A stretch of DNA of 64,000 nt from Frigoribacterium endophyticum (GCF_011759585.1 NZ_JAAOYV010000002.1:803510-867509); one strand, 5' to 3'; numbered from the stretch's first letter, positions 7,642-17,639 are shown. Numbers and translations are program-made. Notes: generated from the letters alone by a model not told the origin.

Positions 7642-8211
7642 ATGAGCAGATGGCAGCCCGACGCCCGCGGGCGACTGGAGCAGGCCGCGCTCGAGCTCTT
7701 CCGCGACCGGGGCTTCGCCGAGACGACCGTGCCCGAGATCGCCGCGCGGGCGGGCCTGACCCCGCGCACCTTCTTCCGTCACTTCGCCGACAAGCGCGAG
7801 GTGCTGTTCGCCCGCCAGTCGGAGGTGCCCGCCCTCGCGCGGCGGATGATCGCCGAGGCGCCCGCGTCGCACTCGCCGATGCGGATCATCGCCGAGAACC
7901 TCGACGCCGTCGCCGCCGCGCAGTTCCCCGACGGGGTCGAGGCGGTGCTCGCCCGCAAGGTCGTCATCGACGGCGACGAGGGCCTGCGCGAGCGCGAGCT
8001 GCACAAGATGTCAGCCCTCGGCGACGCGCTCCGTGAGGGCTTCGCCGAGCGGGGGGTCGACCCGCTCACGGCCGCGCTGACCGCCCAGGTGACGATGACC
8101 GTGTTCGGCGTCGCGATCGGCCGCTGGCTCGCGGGCGGCGACGACGACGCGCTGCCCGGGCTGCTGCACGACACGCTCGAGTCGCTGCGCGGGCTGCTCG
8201 CCGACGGCTAG
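7642..8211 (+). CDS. TetR/AcrR family transcriptional regulator
   Basis: A 189-aa repressor. The N-terminal helix-turn-helix spans about residues 10-55 (LEQAALELFRDRGFAETTVP, then AGLTPRTFFRHFADKREVLF), typical of TetR. The C-terminal ligand domain is helical and unassigned. It is divergent from the MDR oxidoreductase at 7552. Two 19-bp dyads in the shared promoter region are the probable binding sites, one adjacent to its own -10 element, implying negative autoregulation and control of the oxidoreductase. The inducer is unknown. Confidence 0.9.
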   Translation: MSRWQPDARGRLEQAALELFRDRGFAETTVPEIAARAGLTPRTFFRHFADKREVLFARQSEVPALARRMIAEAPASHSPMRIIAENLDAVAAAQFPDGVEAVLARKVVIDGDEGLRERELHKMSALGDALREGFAERGVDPLTAALTAQVTMTVFGVAIGRWLAGGDDDALPGLLHDTLESLRGLLADG

Positions 8212-8219
8212 CGGCCCGT

Positions 8220-8279
8220 CCGTCACGGGCGGCTCCGTCGCGGGCCGGTCCGTCACGGGCGGCTCCGTCACGGGCCGGC
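8220..8279. repeat. 15-bp tandem repeat, four units
   Basis: CCGTCACGGGCGGCT and CCGTCGCGGGCCGGT alternate, giving four 15-bp units or two 30-bp units, starting 9 bp after the tetR stop codon. Each contains a short CCGTNNCGGG dyad. Confidence 0.85.
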
Positions 8280-8377
8280 ACCGCGCCTCCGCCCGGCTGC
8301 CTCGTCGCTCGACCCGCGACTCCCCCGGGTCCCGCCGCGCCACGCCGGGCGGGCGCGCCGCCGCCCCGCCGCGGGTG

Positions 8378-8383
8378 CACAGT
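8378..8383 (+). promoter_or_regulatory. Possible leaderless -10 element of the epimerase-like gene
   Basis: CACAGT ends 6 nt before the ATG at 8390. It fits the spacing seen at other leaderless genes here but departs from TANNNT at position 1. Confidence 0.35.
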
Positions 8384-8389
8384 GGAGCG

Positions 8390-9367
8390 ATGACGCAGAA
8401 GACCCTCCTCGTGATCGGCGGCACCGGTCAGATCAGCGCCTCGTGCGTCCGGCTGGCCGTGCGCGACGGCTGGGCCGTGACGGTCGTGAACCGCGGCAGC
8501 ACCTCGATCCGTGCGCTGCCCGCCGAGGTCGAGCACCTGACCGCCGACGTCCGCGACGAGGAGTCGCTGGCCGGCGCCCTGCGAGGCCGCCGGTTCGACA
8601 GCGTGGCCGACTTCCTGACCTTCACCCCCGAGCAGCTCGCGACGATGCTGCGCGTCGTGGCCGCCAGCACGGGGCAGTACGTCTTCGTCGGCTCCGCGTC
8701 GACCTATCAGAAGCCGCCCGCCGTGCTCCCGATCACGGAGGCGACGCCGCTGTTCAACCCGTGGTCGCAGTACGCCCGCGACAAGATCGCCTGCGAGCGC
8801 CTGCTGCGCGACGAGCACCTCGCCGGGCGGGTGCGCGCGACGGTCGTGCGCCCCTCGCACACCTACGACGAGACGCACGTGCCGCTGCTGGGCGGCTGGA
8901 CGGTCATCGACCGGATGCGCCGCGGCGAGCCCGTCGTGCTGCACGGCGACGGCACCTCGATGTGGGCGATGACGCACTCCGACGACTTCGCGCCCGCGTT
9001 CGTCGGGCTGCTCGGCCGCGACGAGGCGCTCGGCGAGGCCTACAACATCATGGGCCCCGAGCTGCTGACGTGGAACGGCATCGTCCGCTGCCTGGCCGAC
9101 GCGGCGGGCGGGTCGCTGCAGCTGGTGCACCGCACCACCCACGACCTCGTCGAGCTCGCCCCGGAGTGGGACGCCGACCTGCGCGGCGACCGCAGCCACC
9201 CGGCCCTGTTCGACACGACGAAGATCCGCGCGCTGGTGCCCGACTGGGAGCCGCGGGTGCCGTTCGCCGAGGGTGCGCGCCAGATCGTGGCGTGGCACGA
9301 CGCCGACGCGTCGCGCCGTGTCGTCGACCCCGCGGTCGACGCGCTGCACGACCGGCTCAGCGCGTAG
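8390..9367 (+). CDS. NAD-dependent epimerase/dehydratase family protein
   Basis: An extended SDR protein of 325 aa. The nucleotide-binding motif is LVIGGTGQISASCVRLA (residues 6-22) and the catalytic Tyr-Lys region is WSQYARDKIACERLL (about residue 126), preceded by FVGSASTYQ. The middle section VVRPSHTYDE and the sequence HGDGTSMWAMTHSDDFAPAF match NAD-dependent epimerases acting on sugar nucleotides or similar substrates. The ATG at 8390 is preferred over the GTG at 8375 because it begins directly at the Rossmann strand. Its neighbours give no pathway, so the substrate is unassigned. Confidence 0.85.
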   Translation: MTQKTLLVIGGTGQISASCVRLAVRDGWAVTVVNRGSTSIRALPAEVEHLTADVRDEESLAGALRGRRFDSVADFLTFTPEQLATMLRVVAASTGQYVFVGSASTYQKPPAVLPITEATPLFNPWSQYARDKIACERLLRDEHLAGRVRATVVRPSHTYDETHVPLLGGWTVIDRMRRGEPVVLHGDGTSMWAMTHSDDFAPAFVGLLGRDEALGEAYNIMGPELLTWNGIVRCLADAAGGSLQLVHRTTHDLVELAPEWDADLRGDRSHPALFDTTKIRALVPDWEPRVPFAEGARQIVAWHDADASRRVVDPAVDALHDRLSA

Positions 9368-9449
9368 CTCGCGGCGGGTCGGGAGGGGCCGGGGGCTCCC
9401 TGGCGCCCCAGCGGGCCGCCCCGGGCCGGCGTCCCCGGCGGCCGTCGGC

Positions 9450-10070
9450 CTAGGCGCCGGTGACCACGGCCGTCCGCCGCACCCAGGCGTCGTCGCCGAG
9501 CTGGGCGAGCATGAAGCGGGCGACGTCGCCGCGGCTGATCGAGCCCGACGCCCCCTCGGGCAGACGCTCCCCCACGGCGACCTCGCCGGTGGCGGGGCCG
9601 TCGAGCAGGCGCGTCGGGTAGACGAGCGTCCAGTCGAGGTCGCTGGCGCGCACCTCGGCGTCGGCGACCTCCTTGGCCTCGTAGACCTTGCCGAGCACGG
9701 TGTGGAAGAACATCTTCTGGAGGGCGTTCGCGTCGCGCTCGGAGTCGCCGACGCCGAAGGCGGAGCAGACGACCAGGCGCCGGACGCCCGCCGCCGCCAT
9801 CGCGGGCAGGAGCGCCCGGCCCACCTCGACCTCGACCGGGTGCCGCACCTGGCGCGATCCCACGGCGTTGACCACCGCCTCCTGCCCGGCGACCGCGGCG
9901 GCCACGTCGGAGGCCGACGTCGCGTCGCCGACCACCACGCGCACGCCGTCGTCGACGTCGAGCTGCGACGCGTCGCGCACCAGCACCGTGACCTCGTGGC
10001 CGGCCGACAGCGCGAGGCGCAGCACGTGCGACCCCACTCCGCCGGTGGCGCCCAGCAGCAAGACCTTCAT
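9450..10070 (-). CDS. NAD(P)-binding SDR-like protein
   Basis: An atypical SDR/NAD(P)H-binding protein of 206 aa, similar to the YwnB/NmrA-like group. KVLLLGATGGVGSHVLRLAL is the N-terminal glycine-rich loop, VVGDATSASDVAAAVAG the acidic adenine-binding region, and VVCSAFGVGD replaces the usual catalytic Tyr region. The ATG follows GAGGAGG at 4 nt spacing. It converges on the epimerase-like gene. It may act as a redox sensor or a reductase; the canonical YxxxK motif is not evident, so activity is uncertain. Confidence 0.83.
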   Translation of the reverse strand: MKVLLLGATGGVGSHVLRLALSAGHEVTVLVRDASQLDVDDGVRVVVGDATSASDVAAAVAGQEAVVNAVGSRQVRHPVEVEVGRALLPAMAAAGVRRLVVCSAFGVGDSERDANALQKMFFHTVLGKVYEAKEVADAEVRASDLDWTLVYPTRLLDGPATGEVAVGERLPEGASGSISRGDVARFMLAQLGDDAWVRRTAVVTGA

Positions 10071-10257
10071 GGTGCCTCCTCGTCGACGGCGGTCGGGCCC
10101 GCCCGTCTCGCTCGTGTCGCCACAGCGAACACCGTCGGGCCAGGAGCGGGCCGAGAGGCCGCTGCACGGTCGCCGACGGGCGCCGGGTCGGTGCCGGCCG
10201 GTGCGGGCCGGGCGTGCCTGCGCGAGGGCCAGCGGGCGGGCGGGCCGGCGGGCGGGG

Positions 10258-10791
10258 TCAGCCCTCGAGCAGGTACGTCCGCACAGGCAACCCGAGCAGC
10301 GGGTGTTCGTGCAGCTCGCCGTGGGGCCGCCAGCCGTGCGCCTCGTAGAGCCGCACCGCCGGAGCGTTGCTCGGCATGACGTGCAGCGAGAGGCGGGCGT
10401 GCCCGGCCGCGCGGGCGTCCGCCGCGACCGCGTCGAGCAGCGCGCCGCCGAGGCCGCGGCGCGCGTGGCCCGGAGCGACGCCGAGCATCGACAGGTACGC
10501 CGCGTCGGGCGGGTCGGTCGGGTAGCCCGAGCCGGGCGCGGTGACCAGCGCTAAGCCGAGGAGTCGCGCCGCCGGAGAGCCCGCCGCCCCCGCACCCGGG
10601 GCGGTCGGGTCGCGCACCCCGCGGCTGGCGACCCACGGGGCGGCGAACTTGGCGGCCGCCCGCTCCGCGGTGCCCCGCGCCGGCTCCGCCCCGTCACGCT
10701 CGCGCAGCGCCGCGAGCCAGACCTCGACGCAGGCGGCGGCGTCGCCGGGCTCGAGGGGGACGGTGGGGACGGGCTCGGTCACGGCAGGCAC
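10258..10791 (-). CDS. GNAT family N-acetyltransferase
   Basis: About 177 aa. The acetyl-CoA motif A is LSMLGVAPGHARRGLGGALL, followed by motif B with LSLHVMPSNAPAVRLYEAHG and the terminal GLPVRTYLLEG. The R-R-G-L-G-G-A loop binds pyrophosphate in GNATs. The GTG at 10791 is chosen because CAGCAT lies 6 nt upstream; a second GTG at 10782 is possible. It lies 72 bp from the divergent GNAT gene at 10864. The acyl acceptor is unknown. Confidence 0.8.
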   Translation of the reverse strand: MPAVTEPVPTVPLEPGDAAACVEVWLAALRERDGAEPARGTAERAAAKFAAPWVASRGVRDPTAPGAGAAGSPAARLLGLALVTAPGSGYPTDPPDAAYLSMLGVAPGHARRGLGGALLDAVAADARAAGHARLSLHVMPSNAPAVRLYEAHGWRPHGELHEHPLLGLPVRTYLLEG

Positions 10792-10851
10792 GCTCCCATG
10801 CTGCCAGGGCAACCCCCTCCGCCACGGCTGGTGCGCCGCCGGGACCGCCAC

Positions 10852-10857
10852 TAGCCT
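10852..10857 (+). promoter_or_regulatory. Leaderless -10 element of the SSAT-like GNAT gene
   Basis: TAGCCT is followed by GGGCCC and then the ATG at 10864. Confidence 0.6.
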
Positions 10858-10863
10858 GGGCCC

Positions 10864-11337
10864 ATGACCGGCCTGCGCCTCGAAGAACTGTCCGCCTCCA
10901 CCGTCGTGGCGGCCAACAACCTGACGCTCAAGCCCGGTCAGGAACAGTACGTCGCCCCCGTCTCGCACTCGATCGCCGAGGCCTACGTCAACCCGACGAC
11001 GGCCTGGCCGCGCGTCGTGGTCGACGACGACGAGGTGGTCGGCTTCATCATGGGCAACTTCGACGCCGAGAGCGACGACGACACCCTCCGCAGCTGCATC
11101 TGGCGCATGAACGTCGCCGCCGACCAGCAGGGCCAGGGCATCGGCCGGTTCGCCGTGCACGCCCTCGCCGACGAGGCCCGGCTCCGGGGCTTCGACCGCC
11201 TCACCGTGGTCTACGAGCCCGGCGACGACGGCCCGGAGGAGTTCTTCCGGCACATCGGCTTCGAGGTCGTCGGCGAGACCCCCTACGGCGAGCACGTCGC
11301 CGCGCTGACGATCGCCCCCTCGCCGCACGCGGAGTGA
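10864..11337 (+). CDS. GNAT acetyltransferase, spermine/spermidine-type (Blt-like)
   Basis: A 157-aa GNAT protein. The N-terminal part NLTLKPGQEQYVAPVSHSIA resembles the substrate-binding start of Bacillus Blt/PaiA-like polyamine acetyltransferases. Motif A is WRMNVAADQQGQGIGRFAVH and motif B is TVVYEPGDDGPEEFFRHIGF. A leaderless TAGCCT element sits 6 nt before the ATG. Its stop overlaps the GTG of the alkyltransferase-like gene (GTGA), so the two are co-transcribed. The polyamine role is inferred from the N-terminus only. Confidence 0.82.
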   Translation: MTGLRLEELSASTVVAANNLTLKPGQEQYVAPVSHSIAEAYVNPTTAWPRVVVDDDEVVGFIMGNFDAESDDDTLRSCIWRMNVAADQQGQGIGRFAVHALADEARLRGFDRLTVVYEPGDDGPEEFFRHIGFEVVGETPYGEHVAALTIAPSPHAE

Positions 11338-11750
11338 CCGCCGCGGGGGCGGCGTCTGGCGACGAGCTGTCCGGCGGCGAGCCGTCGGGCGGCGAGCCGT
11401 CGAACAGCGAGCCCGTCGGCGACCTGACGGGCGCGCCGTCGGCCGGAGACGACTTCGCCTCGCGGGTGGTCAGCGTGGTCGAGGCGATCCCGCCGGGCCG
11501 CGCGATGACGTACGGCGGCGTCGCCGCGGCCGTCGGGTCGCGCTCCTCCCGCGGGGTCGGCCAGGTCATGGCCCACGCGGGGTCGGAGCTGCCGTGGTGG
11601 CGGGTGGTGCGCGCCTCGGGGCTGGCGCCGCAGGGGCACGAGCAGCGCGCCCTGGAGCAGTACCGGGTGGAGGGCACACCGCTGCGCTGGGCGCGGACGG
11701 GCACCTTCCGGGTCGACCTGACCCGCGCCTCCTGGTGGCCCGAGGGCTGA
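11334..11750 (+). CDS. Alkyltransferase-like protein (MGMT fold, no acceptor Cys)
   Basis: A 138-aa protein whose residues 40-138 match the DNA-binding domain of O6-alkylguanine-DNA alkyltransferase: FASRVVSVVEAIPPGRAMTY (recognition helix region), VGSRSSRGVGQVMA (Arg finger region) and LPWWRVVRASG. The last replaces the PCHRV active site, with Trp in place of the methyl-acceptor Cys, the hallmark of ATL proteins that bind alkylated guanine and recruit nucleotide excision repair. The first 38 residues are Ser/Gly/Glu-rich with GGEPS repeats. The GTG overlaps the preceding stop codon. Confidence 0.87.
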   Translation: MTAAGAASGDELSGGEPSGGEPSNSEPVGDLTGAPSAGDDFASRVVSVVEAIPPGRAMTYGGVAAAVGSRSSRGVGQVMAHAGSELPWWRVVRASGLAPQGHEQRALEQYRVEGTPLRWARTGTFRVDLTRASWWPEG

Positions 11751-11826
11751 CCGGCCCTCCGGGCGGCGCCGGCCGGGCCCCGGGTTCCCGCGTGCCCGCG
11801 TGCCTGTCTGCCTCGTCGGGGAAACG

Positions 11827-11903
11827 GAGAGTGATCCGGCCTCCGGGGCCCTGGGAAGCCTGTTCCTCCGGGGCTGACAGCCGGATCACTCTCAAATTTC
11901 GAG
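11827..11903. repeat. Dispersed inverted repeat, family E, copy 1
   Basis: Perfect 14-bp arms, GAGAGTGATCCGGC (11827-11840) and GCCGGATCACTCTC (11880-11893), followed by AAATTTCGAG. The GGATCAC-CTC-AAATTT end recurs at about 56503 and 56650. It lies between the convergent ATL and ABC transporter genes. Confidence 0.85.
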
Positions 11904-11945
11904 GGGGCGAGCGGGTCGCCCGGCAGGAGCAGGAGCGCGACCGGC

Positions 11946-13853
11946 TCAGACCAGCGAGTCGCGCCAGGCGGCGTGCAGCTGGGCGAACCGGCCCGTGCCG
12001 GCGATGAGGTCGGCGGGCGTGCCGTCCTCGACGACGCGGCCGTGCTCCATGACGAGCACCCGGTCGGCGATCGCGACCGTCGACAGGCGGTGCGCGATGA
12101 TCACGGCGGTGCGGTCGGCGAGCAGCGTCTGCAGCGCCTCCTGCACCATCCGCTCGGAGGGGATGTCGAGCGACGCCGTGGCCTCGTCGAGGATGAGCAC
12201 CGCCGGGTCGGCGATGAACGCCCGCGCGAACGAGAGCAGCTGCCGCTGGCCGGCCGACACCCGCCCGCCGCGCTTCGCGACGTCGGTGTCGTAGCCGTCG
12301 GGCAGCGCCATGACGAACTCGTGGGCGCCCACGGCCCGGGCGGCCCGCTCGATCTCCTGGCGCGTCGCGTCGGGCTTGCCCAAGGCGATGTTGTCGGCGA
12401 CGCTGCCCGAGAAGAGGTACGCCTCCTGCGTCACCATGACGATCGCGCGGCGGAGGTCCTTCGGGTGCAGGTCGCGCAGGTCGACGTCGTCGAGGGTCAC
12501 CGCGCCGCGGGTGGGGTCGTAGAACCGCGACATTAGCTTCGCGAGCGTCGACTTGCCCGCACCGGTCGAGCCGACGAGCGCGATGGTCTGGCCCGCGGGC
12601 ACGTGCAGGTCGAACTGCGGCAGCACGACGGCGTCGGCCGAGTAGGCGAACTCGACGTCGTCGAAGTCGACGGCGCCCCTCGCGTGCCGCAGGTCGACCG
12701 GGCGCACGGGGTCGGGCACGCTCGGCTGCTCCTCGAGCACGCCCGAGATCTTCTCGAGCGCGGCGGAGGCCGACTGGTAGCTGTTGTAGAACATCGCCAT
12801 CTCCTCCGCGGGGTCGAAGAAGCGCTTGGCGTAGAGGGCCACGGCGAGCAGCGCGCCGATCTCGAGGGTGCCGCCGATCACGCGGAAGCCGCCGAACAGC
12901 ACCACGGCCGCGAGGGTCGCGTTGCCGATCAGCACGAGACCGGGGTCGAAGGTGCCGAAGAGCGTGAACACCTTCGAGTTGGCGCCGCGGTTGCCCTCGA
13001 CCTCGCCCGCGTACTCGACCTCGTTGCGCGCCTCCTTGCGGAAGGCCTGCACGGCCCGCATGCCGGTCATCGTCTCGACGAAGTGCACGATCACCCGGGC
13101 GCTCGTGACGCGCGTCGCCCGGAAGAGGCGCTGGGAGCGCACCTGGAACCACCGCGTCAGCGCGACCAGCGGCACGAGCGCGACGGCGAGCACGAGCCCG
13201 CTCGGGGCGTCGAGGCTGACGAGCGCGACCGCGGTGAAGACCATGTAGAGCAGGCCCTGCACGAGCTGGTTGATGCCCGAGTCGAGCAGCTCGCGGATGG
13301 AGTCGAGGTCGCTGGTCTGCCGCGAGATGATGCGGCCCGACGTGTACGTCTCGTGGAACTCCAGGCTGAGCCGCTGGGTGTGGAGGAAGAGCCGCTTGCG
13401 CAGGTCGAAGAGGATCGCCTGGCTGATGCGCGCCGACAGCACGGTGTACTGCGCCATCAGCACCGCGCCGACGACGCCGGTCGCGAGGTAGACGCCGACG
13501 ACGAGCAGCGCCGGCGCCCAGTCCTGCTCGCTCATCAGGGCGGGCAGCGCGCGGTCGATGCCGGCCGCGATCAGCGCCGGCCCGGCCACCTGGCACGCCG
13601 TGCTGACCACGACGACGAGCGCCATGACGACGAGGCGCCAGCGCAGCGGCCGCACCAGCGACCCGAGGAGGCGCAGCGAGCGCCCCCGGAGCCGCTTGCT
13701 CTCGGCCGCGGTGAAGTCGTCCCTCTCCTCGCCGCGGACCCCCTCGGTCGAGGAGCCCTGCCCGATCCGCTTCTGCGCGGGCGTGCGGCCGTCGAGCTCG
13801 GCGTGCTCGGCGGGGGCGTCGGGGCGGTCGCCCGGGAGTGCCTGGTCGCTCAC
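11946..13853 (-). CDS. ABC exporter half-transporter B (ATP-binding/permease)
   Basis: A type IV ABC exporter subunit of 635 aa. After an acidic N-terminus of about 65 residues come six membrane segments (about 70-350), then the nucleotide-binding domain: Walker [15 protein letters not shown] (about 430), Q-loop MVTQEAYLF, signature [15 protein letters not shown] (about 530), Walker [14 protein letters not shown] with the catalytic Glu, and switch His in IIAHRLSTV. The signature departs from LSGGQ (VSAGQ). Its GTG overlaps the stop of the partner at 13850 (GTGA). Together they should form a heterodimeric drug, lipid or peptide exporter. Confidence 0.9.
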   Translation of the reverse strand: MSDQALPGDRPDAPAEHAELDGRTPAQKRIGQGSSTEGVRGEERDDFTAAESKRLRGRSLRLLGSLVRPLRWRLVVMALVVVVSTACQVAGPALIAAGIDRALPALMSEQDWAPALLVVGVYLATGVVGAVLMAQYTVLSARISQAILFDLRKRLFLHTQRLSLEFHETYTSGRIISRQTSDLDSIRELLDSGINQLVQGLLYMVFTAVALVSLDAPSGLVLAVALVPLVALTRWFQVRSQRLFRATRVTSARVIVHFVETMTGMRAVQAFRKEARNEVEYAGEVEGNRGANSKVFTLFGTFDPGLVLIGNATLAAVVLFGGFRVIGGTLEIGALLAVALYAKRFFDPAEEMAMFYNSYQSASAALEKISGVLEEQPSVPDPVRPVDLRHARGAVDFDDVEFAYSADAVVLPQFDLHVPAGQTIALVGSTGAGKSTLAKLMSRFYDPTRGAVTLDDVDLRDLHPKDLRRAIVMVTQEAYLFSGSVADNIALGKPDATRQEIERAARAVGAHEFVMALPDGYDTDVAKRGGRVSAGQRQLLSFARAFIADPAVLILDEATASLDIPSERMVQEALQTLLADRTAVIIAHRLSTVAIADRVLVMEHGRVVEDGTPADLIAGTGRFAQLHAAWRDSLV

Positions 13854-15682
13854 GCGAGCACCTCTTCTCGGCTGGGGACGTCGCCGTCGTCGAGCGACGA
13901 GATGACGTAGCGGTAGTGCTCGTTCGTGGCGAGCAGGTCGGAGTGGGTGCCGACCGCGGTGACGACGCCGTTCTCGAGCAGCGCGACGCGGTCGGCGAGG
14001 GTGACGGTCGACGGGCGGTGGGCGACGATCAGCGACGTGGTCGACGCGAGCACGCGCCGGAGCCCCGCCTCGACCCGGGCCTCGGTGTCGACGTCGAGCG
14101 CCGACAGCGGGTCGTCGAGCACGAGCACCGCGGGCCGTGCCGCGATCGCGCGCGCCAGGGCGAGCCGCTGCCGCTGGCCGCCCGAGAGGCTGAGCCCCTC
14201 CTCGCCGACGCGCGTGTCGACTCCCTCCGGCAGCTCGTCGACGAACTGCGCCTGCGCGATGTCGAGCGCCTCGCGCAGCACCCGCTCGGACTCGACGGGG
14301 TCGTCAACCAGGTCGGGGCGGCCGAGCAGCACGTTCTCGCGCACCGACGCGCTGAACAGCGTGGCGTCCTCGAAGGCCATGCCGATGTGGCGGCGCAGCT
14401 CGGCCCGGGTGAGGTCTCGCACGTCGACGCCGTCGAGCAGCACGCGGCCGCCGGTGACGTCGTAGAGGCGCGGCACGAGGGCGAGCAGGGTGGTCTTGCC
14501 CGAGCCGGTCAGGCCGACGAGGGCCATCGTCTCGCCGGGCTCGACGACGAGGTCGACGCCGTTGACGAGGTCGTCGAACTGCGCCGGGCTGTCCTGGTAG
14601 CGGAAGTGCGCGGCCTCGAACTCGAGCCGGCCCTGCGGCTCGGCGATCGTCTCGGGGTGCTCGGGGTCGGTGACGGTGTTGACGCTGTCCATCACCTCGA
14701 AGAAGCGGTCGACCGCGGTGCGGGTGTCGAAGGTCATCGACAGCAGGAACCCGATCGACTCCACCGGCCAGCGCAGCACGGTCGCCGTGGCGAAGAACGC
14801 GAAGAGCTGGCCGACCGTCAGCTGGCCGTCGGCGGCGAGCCAGATGCCGCCGAGCAGGCAGAGCGCGAAGGCGACGTCGGGCACGAGCAGCAGCCAGAGC
14901 CAGAGCTGCGAGATGGCCTTCGCCTTCTCGATCTCGGTGCCGCGCAGGTCGTCGGCGCGCTTCGCGAACTCGCGCAGCGAGTGCTTACCCCGCCCGAACG
15001 CCTTGAGCACGCGGATGCCGTGCACGCTCTCCTCCACGCTCGTGGCGAGGTCGCCGACCTGGTCCTGGCTGCGACGGGCCACGACCGAGTAGCGGTTCTC
15101 GAACGCGAGGCTGACGACGAAGACCGGTATGGAGGCGACGACGAAGATCAGCGCGAGCACCCAGCTGTAGAAGAAGAGCACGACGAAGCCGACGACGATC
15201 GTCAGCAGGTTGACGACGAGCAGCACGACGCCGAAGGCCAGCCAGCGACGGATGAGCGACAGGTCGCTGACCGACCGGCTGAGCAGCTGCCCGCTCTGCC
15301 AGCGGTCGTGGAAGGCCACCGGCAGGTCTTGCAGCTTGGCGTACAGCGCGTTGCGCATGGTGGCCTCGACGTGGGTGCTCGGGGTGAGCACGAGGCGGCG
15401 GCGTGCTGCGATCATGCCCGCCTCGACGACGCCGAGCACCAGCACGACGGCGAAGGCCGGCCACACCTGCGCGGTGTCGCCGCTCGAGAGCGGACCGTCG
15501 ACGAGCAGCTGCAGCACGGCGGGGATGACCAGGGCGACGACGGCGGCCAGCAGCGCGGCGACCATGCCGAGCACGATGCGCGGCAGGGCGGGCGCGACGT
15601 AGGGGCGGAGGCGCGCGAGCGACCGGACGGTCGAGGGGCGACCGGGCTCGGAGCGCGCGGGGGCGGAGGGCTGGCGTGACAT
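13850..15682 (-). CDS. ABC exporter half-transporter A (ATP-binding/permease)
   Basis: Partner subunit of 610 aa with six membrane segments (about residues 35-310) and a nucleotide-binding domain: Walker [15 protein letters not shown] (about 391), canonical signature [17 protein letters not shown] (about 497), Walker [14 protein letters not shown] (about 520). The residue after the Walker B Asp is Asp rather than the catalytic Glu. With the degenerate signature of the partner this predicts one impaired and one active ATP site, as in BmrCD- and TM287/288-type heterodimers. The ATG at 15682 has only a weak TTGGACC upstream. The substrate is unknown. Confidence 0.9.
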   Translation of the reverse strand: MSRQPSAPARSEPGRPSTVRSLARLRPYVAPALPRIVLGMVAALLAAVVALVIPAVLQLLVDGPLSSGDTAQVWPAFAVVLVLGVVEAGMIAARRRLVLTPSTHVEATMRNALYAKLQDLPVAFHDRWQSGQLLSRSVSDLSLIRRWLAFGVVLLVVNLLTIVVGFVVLFFYSWVLALIFVVASIPVFVVSLAFENRYSVVARRSQDQVGDLATSVEESVHGIRVLKAFGRGKHSLREFAKRADDLRGTEIEKAKAISQLWLWLLLVPDVAFALCLLGGIWLAADGQLTVGQLFAFFATATVLRWPVESIGFLLSMTFDTRTAVDRFFEVMDSVNTVTDPEHPETIAEPQGRLEFEAAHFRYQDSPAQFDDLVNGVDLVVEPGETMALVGLTGSGKTTLLALVPRLYDVTGGRVLLDGVDVRDLTRAELRRHIGMAFEDATLFSASVRENVLLGRPDLVDDPVESERVLREALDIAQAQFVDELPEGVDTRVGEEGLSLSGGQRQRLALARAIAARPAVLVLDDPLSALDVDTEARVEAGLRRVLASTTSLIVAHRPSTVTLADRVALLENGVVTAVGTHSDLLATNEHYRYVISSLDDGDVPSREEVLA

Positions 15683-15983
15683 GGGTGGTCCAAGTGTCGT
15701 GATCGGAGCGCGACGCCGGGTCGCGGCGTCGCGGAGCGTGGAGCGGAGGGCCGCCGGGGCACCTGGGGGGGGAGCGGGGCGGGCGGCCGCCGGAGGTGCC
15801 GGTCGGCGCGGTGGAGGAGGGACGGAGGCGACGGTCGTCGGCTGCGGGCAGCCTCACAGACTATGTGATGCGCCACGCACCCCGCAAGACCAGGTGGTTC
15901 GGACGAACGAGCCGGACGCCGGACGACGGCCGCCCCGCCACGACGGGTCGTGACGGGGCGGCCGGAGAGCGACGCGGGCGGCG
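15683..15983. other. Intergenic region between the ABC exporter and purH
   Basis: A 301-bp gap upstream of the exporter operon and downstream of purH, both on the minus strand. It holds one strong hairpin (15928-15963) and very G-rich DNA at 15740-15800. The less GC-rich run at 15855-15875 (ACAGACTATGTGATGCGCCA) may be the exporter promoter. No gene was recognised. Confidence 0.6.
15928..15963 (-). terminator. Hairpin after purH
   Basis: Inverted repeat with arms GGCCGCCCCGYCACGAC around a GGG centre, with one mismatch. It starts 21 bp past the purH stop. There is no T-tract, so termination is inferred from position. Confidence 0.55.
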
Positions 15984-17639
15984 TCAGTGGAAGAAGTGGC
16001 GCTCCCCCGTGAAGTACATCGTCACGCCCGCGGCCGTCGCCGCGGCGACGACCTCCTCGTCGCGGATCGAGCCGCCGGGCTGCACGACGGCGCGCACGCC
16101 GGCCTCGAGCAGCACCTGCAGGCCGTCGGCGAACGGGAAGAACGCGTCGGAGGCGGCGACCGAGCCGGTGGCCCGCTCCCCCGCCCGGGTCACCGCGAGG
16201 TGGCACGAGTCGACCCGGTTGACCTGGCCCATGCCGACCCCGACGGAGGCGCCTCCGTCGGCCAGCAGGATCGCGTTCGACTTCACGGAGCGGCAGGCCC
16301 GCCAGGCGAACTCGAGGTCGGCGCGGGTGGCGGCGTCGGCCTCCGGCCCGGCGACCAGCGTCCAGCCCTCGGACGAGAAGGCGTCGAACGAGTCGACCTC
16401 CTGCACGAGCAGGCCGCCGGAGACCTGGCGCACCTCCTGCGTCGGGCGGGCGAAGCCCTCGGGCAGGACCAGCAGGCGGATGTTCTTCTTCGTGGTCAGG
16501 ACCTCGAGCGCCTCGGGCTCGAAGGCCGGCGCGATGACGACCTCGGTGAAGATGTCCTTCACGACCTCGGCCATGGCGCGCGTGACCGGGCGGTTCGCGG
16601 CGATGACGCCGCCGTAGGCCGACACCGGGTCGCAGGCGTGGGCGCGGCGGTGCGCGTCGGCGATCGCGTCGGCGGCGTCGGGCGAGGCGACGGCGATGCC
16701 GCAGGGGTTGGCGTGCTTGATGATCGCGACGGCCGGCTCGGCGAAGTCGTACGCGGCACGGAGGGCCGCGTCGGCGTCGACGTAGTTGTTGTACGACATC
16801 TCCTTGCCGTGCAGTTGCTCGGCCTGCGCGATGCCCGTGCCCGCGGGCGAGGCGTAGAGGGCCGCCGCCTGGTGCGAGTTCTCGCCGTAGCGCAGGGTGG
16901 CGAGGCGGTCGCCCTCGAGGGCGACGTGCTCCGGGAAGCCGACCCGCGCCTCCTCGGTGCCTGCCTCGGTGCCCGCCTCGGTGCCCGCGGCGGCGTGCTC
17001 GGCGCGGACTCCGACGTTGTCGGCGAACCAGGCCGCGACGGCCGTGTCGTAGGCGGCGGTGTGCGCGAAGGCCTCGCCGGCGAGGCGCTGACGCTGCGCG
17101 AGGGTCGTGCCGCCGAGCGTGAGCGACTTCACGATCTGCGCGTAGCTGGCGGGCGAGACGGCGATCGCGACGTTGGCGTGGTTCTTCGCCGCGGCGCGCA
17201 CCAGGGCGGGGCCGCCGATGTCGATGTTCTCGACCACCGCCGGGGCGGCGGCGCCCGAGGCGACGGTCTCGACGAACGGGTAGAGGTTGACGACGACGAG
17301 CTCGAACGCGGCGATGCCGAGGTCGGCGAGCTGCTGCTCGTGCGACTCGAGGCGGAGGTCGGCGAGCACCCCGGCGTGGATGCCCGGGTGCAGCGTCTTG
17401 ACGCGACCGTCGAGTGACTCGGGGAATCCGGTCACGGCGCTGACGTCGGTGACCGGGAAGCCCGCGTCGCGGATCGTGGAGGCGGTGGAGCCGGTCGAGA
17501 CGATCTCGACGCCGGCGGCGGAGAGCGCCTCGGCGAGGTCGAGCAGGCCCGTCTTGTCGCTGACGCTGATCAGCGCCCGGCGCACCGGCACGGCGTCGCG
17601 GTCGCGGTAGAGGGCGGGGTCGATGGCGTGACCGCTCAT
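15984..17639 (-). CDS. purH: Bifunctional AICAR transformylase/IMP cyclohydrolase
   Basis: Catalyses the last two steps of de novo IMP synthesis. The 551-aa protein has the N-terminal MGS-like cyclohydrolase domain ([47 protein letters not shown]) and the C-terminal transformylase domain, with LRYGENSHQ, the catalytic Lys-His in IIKHANPCG, and FVPFADGLQ-like [16 protein letters not shown] small insert with three Gly-Thr-Glu-Ala units ([12 protein letters not shown]) sits between domains and is encoded by a 12-bp repeat. The ATG overlaps the purN stop (ATGA), giving tight coupling in the order purN-purH. Confidence 0.96.
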   Translation of the reverse strand: MSGHAIDPALYRDRDAVPVRRALISVSDKTGLLDLAEALSAAGVEIVSTGSTASTIRDAGFPVTDVSAVTGFPESLDGRVKTLHPGIHAGVLADLRLESHEQQLADLGIAAFELVVVNLYPFVETVASGAAAPAVVENIDIGGPALVRAAAKNHANVAIAVSPASYAQIVKSLTLGGTTLAQRQRLAGEAFAHTAAYDTAVAAWFADNVGVRAEHAAAGTEAGTEAGTEEARVGFPEHVALEGDRLATLRYGENSHQAAALYASPAGTGIAQAEQLHGKEMSYNNYVDADAALRAAYDFAEPAVAIIKHANPCGIAVASPDAADAIADAHRRAHACDPVSAYGGVIAANRPVTRAMAEVVKDIFTEVVIAPAFEPEALEVLTTKKNIRLLVLPEGFARPTQEVRQVSGGLLVQEVDSFDAFSSEGWTLVAGPEADAATRADLEFAWRACRSVKSNAILLADGGASVGVGMGQVNRVDSCHLAVTRAGERATGSVAASDAFFPFADGLQVLLEAGVRAVVQPGGSIRDEEVVAAATAAGVTMYFTGERHFFH

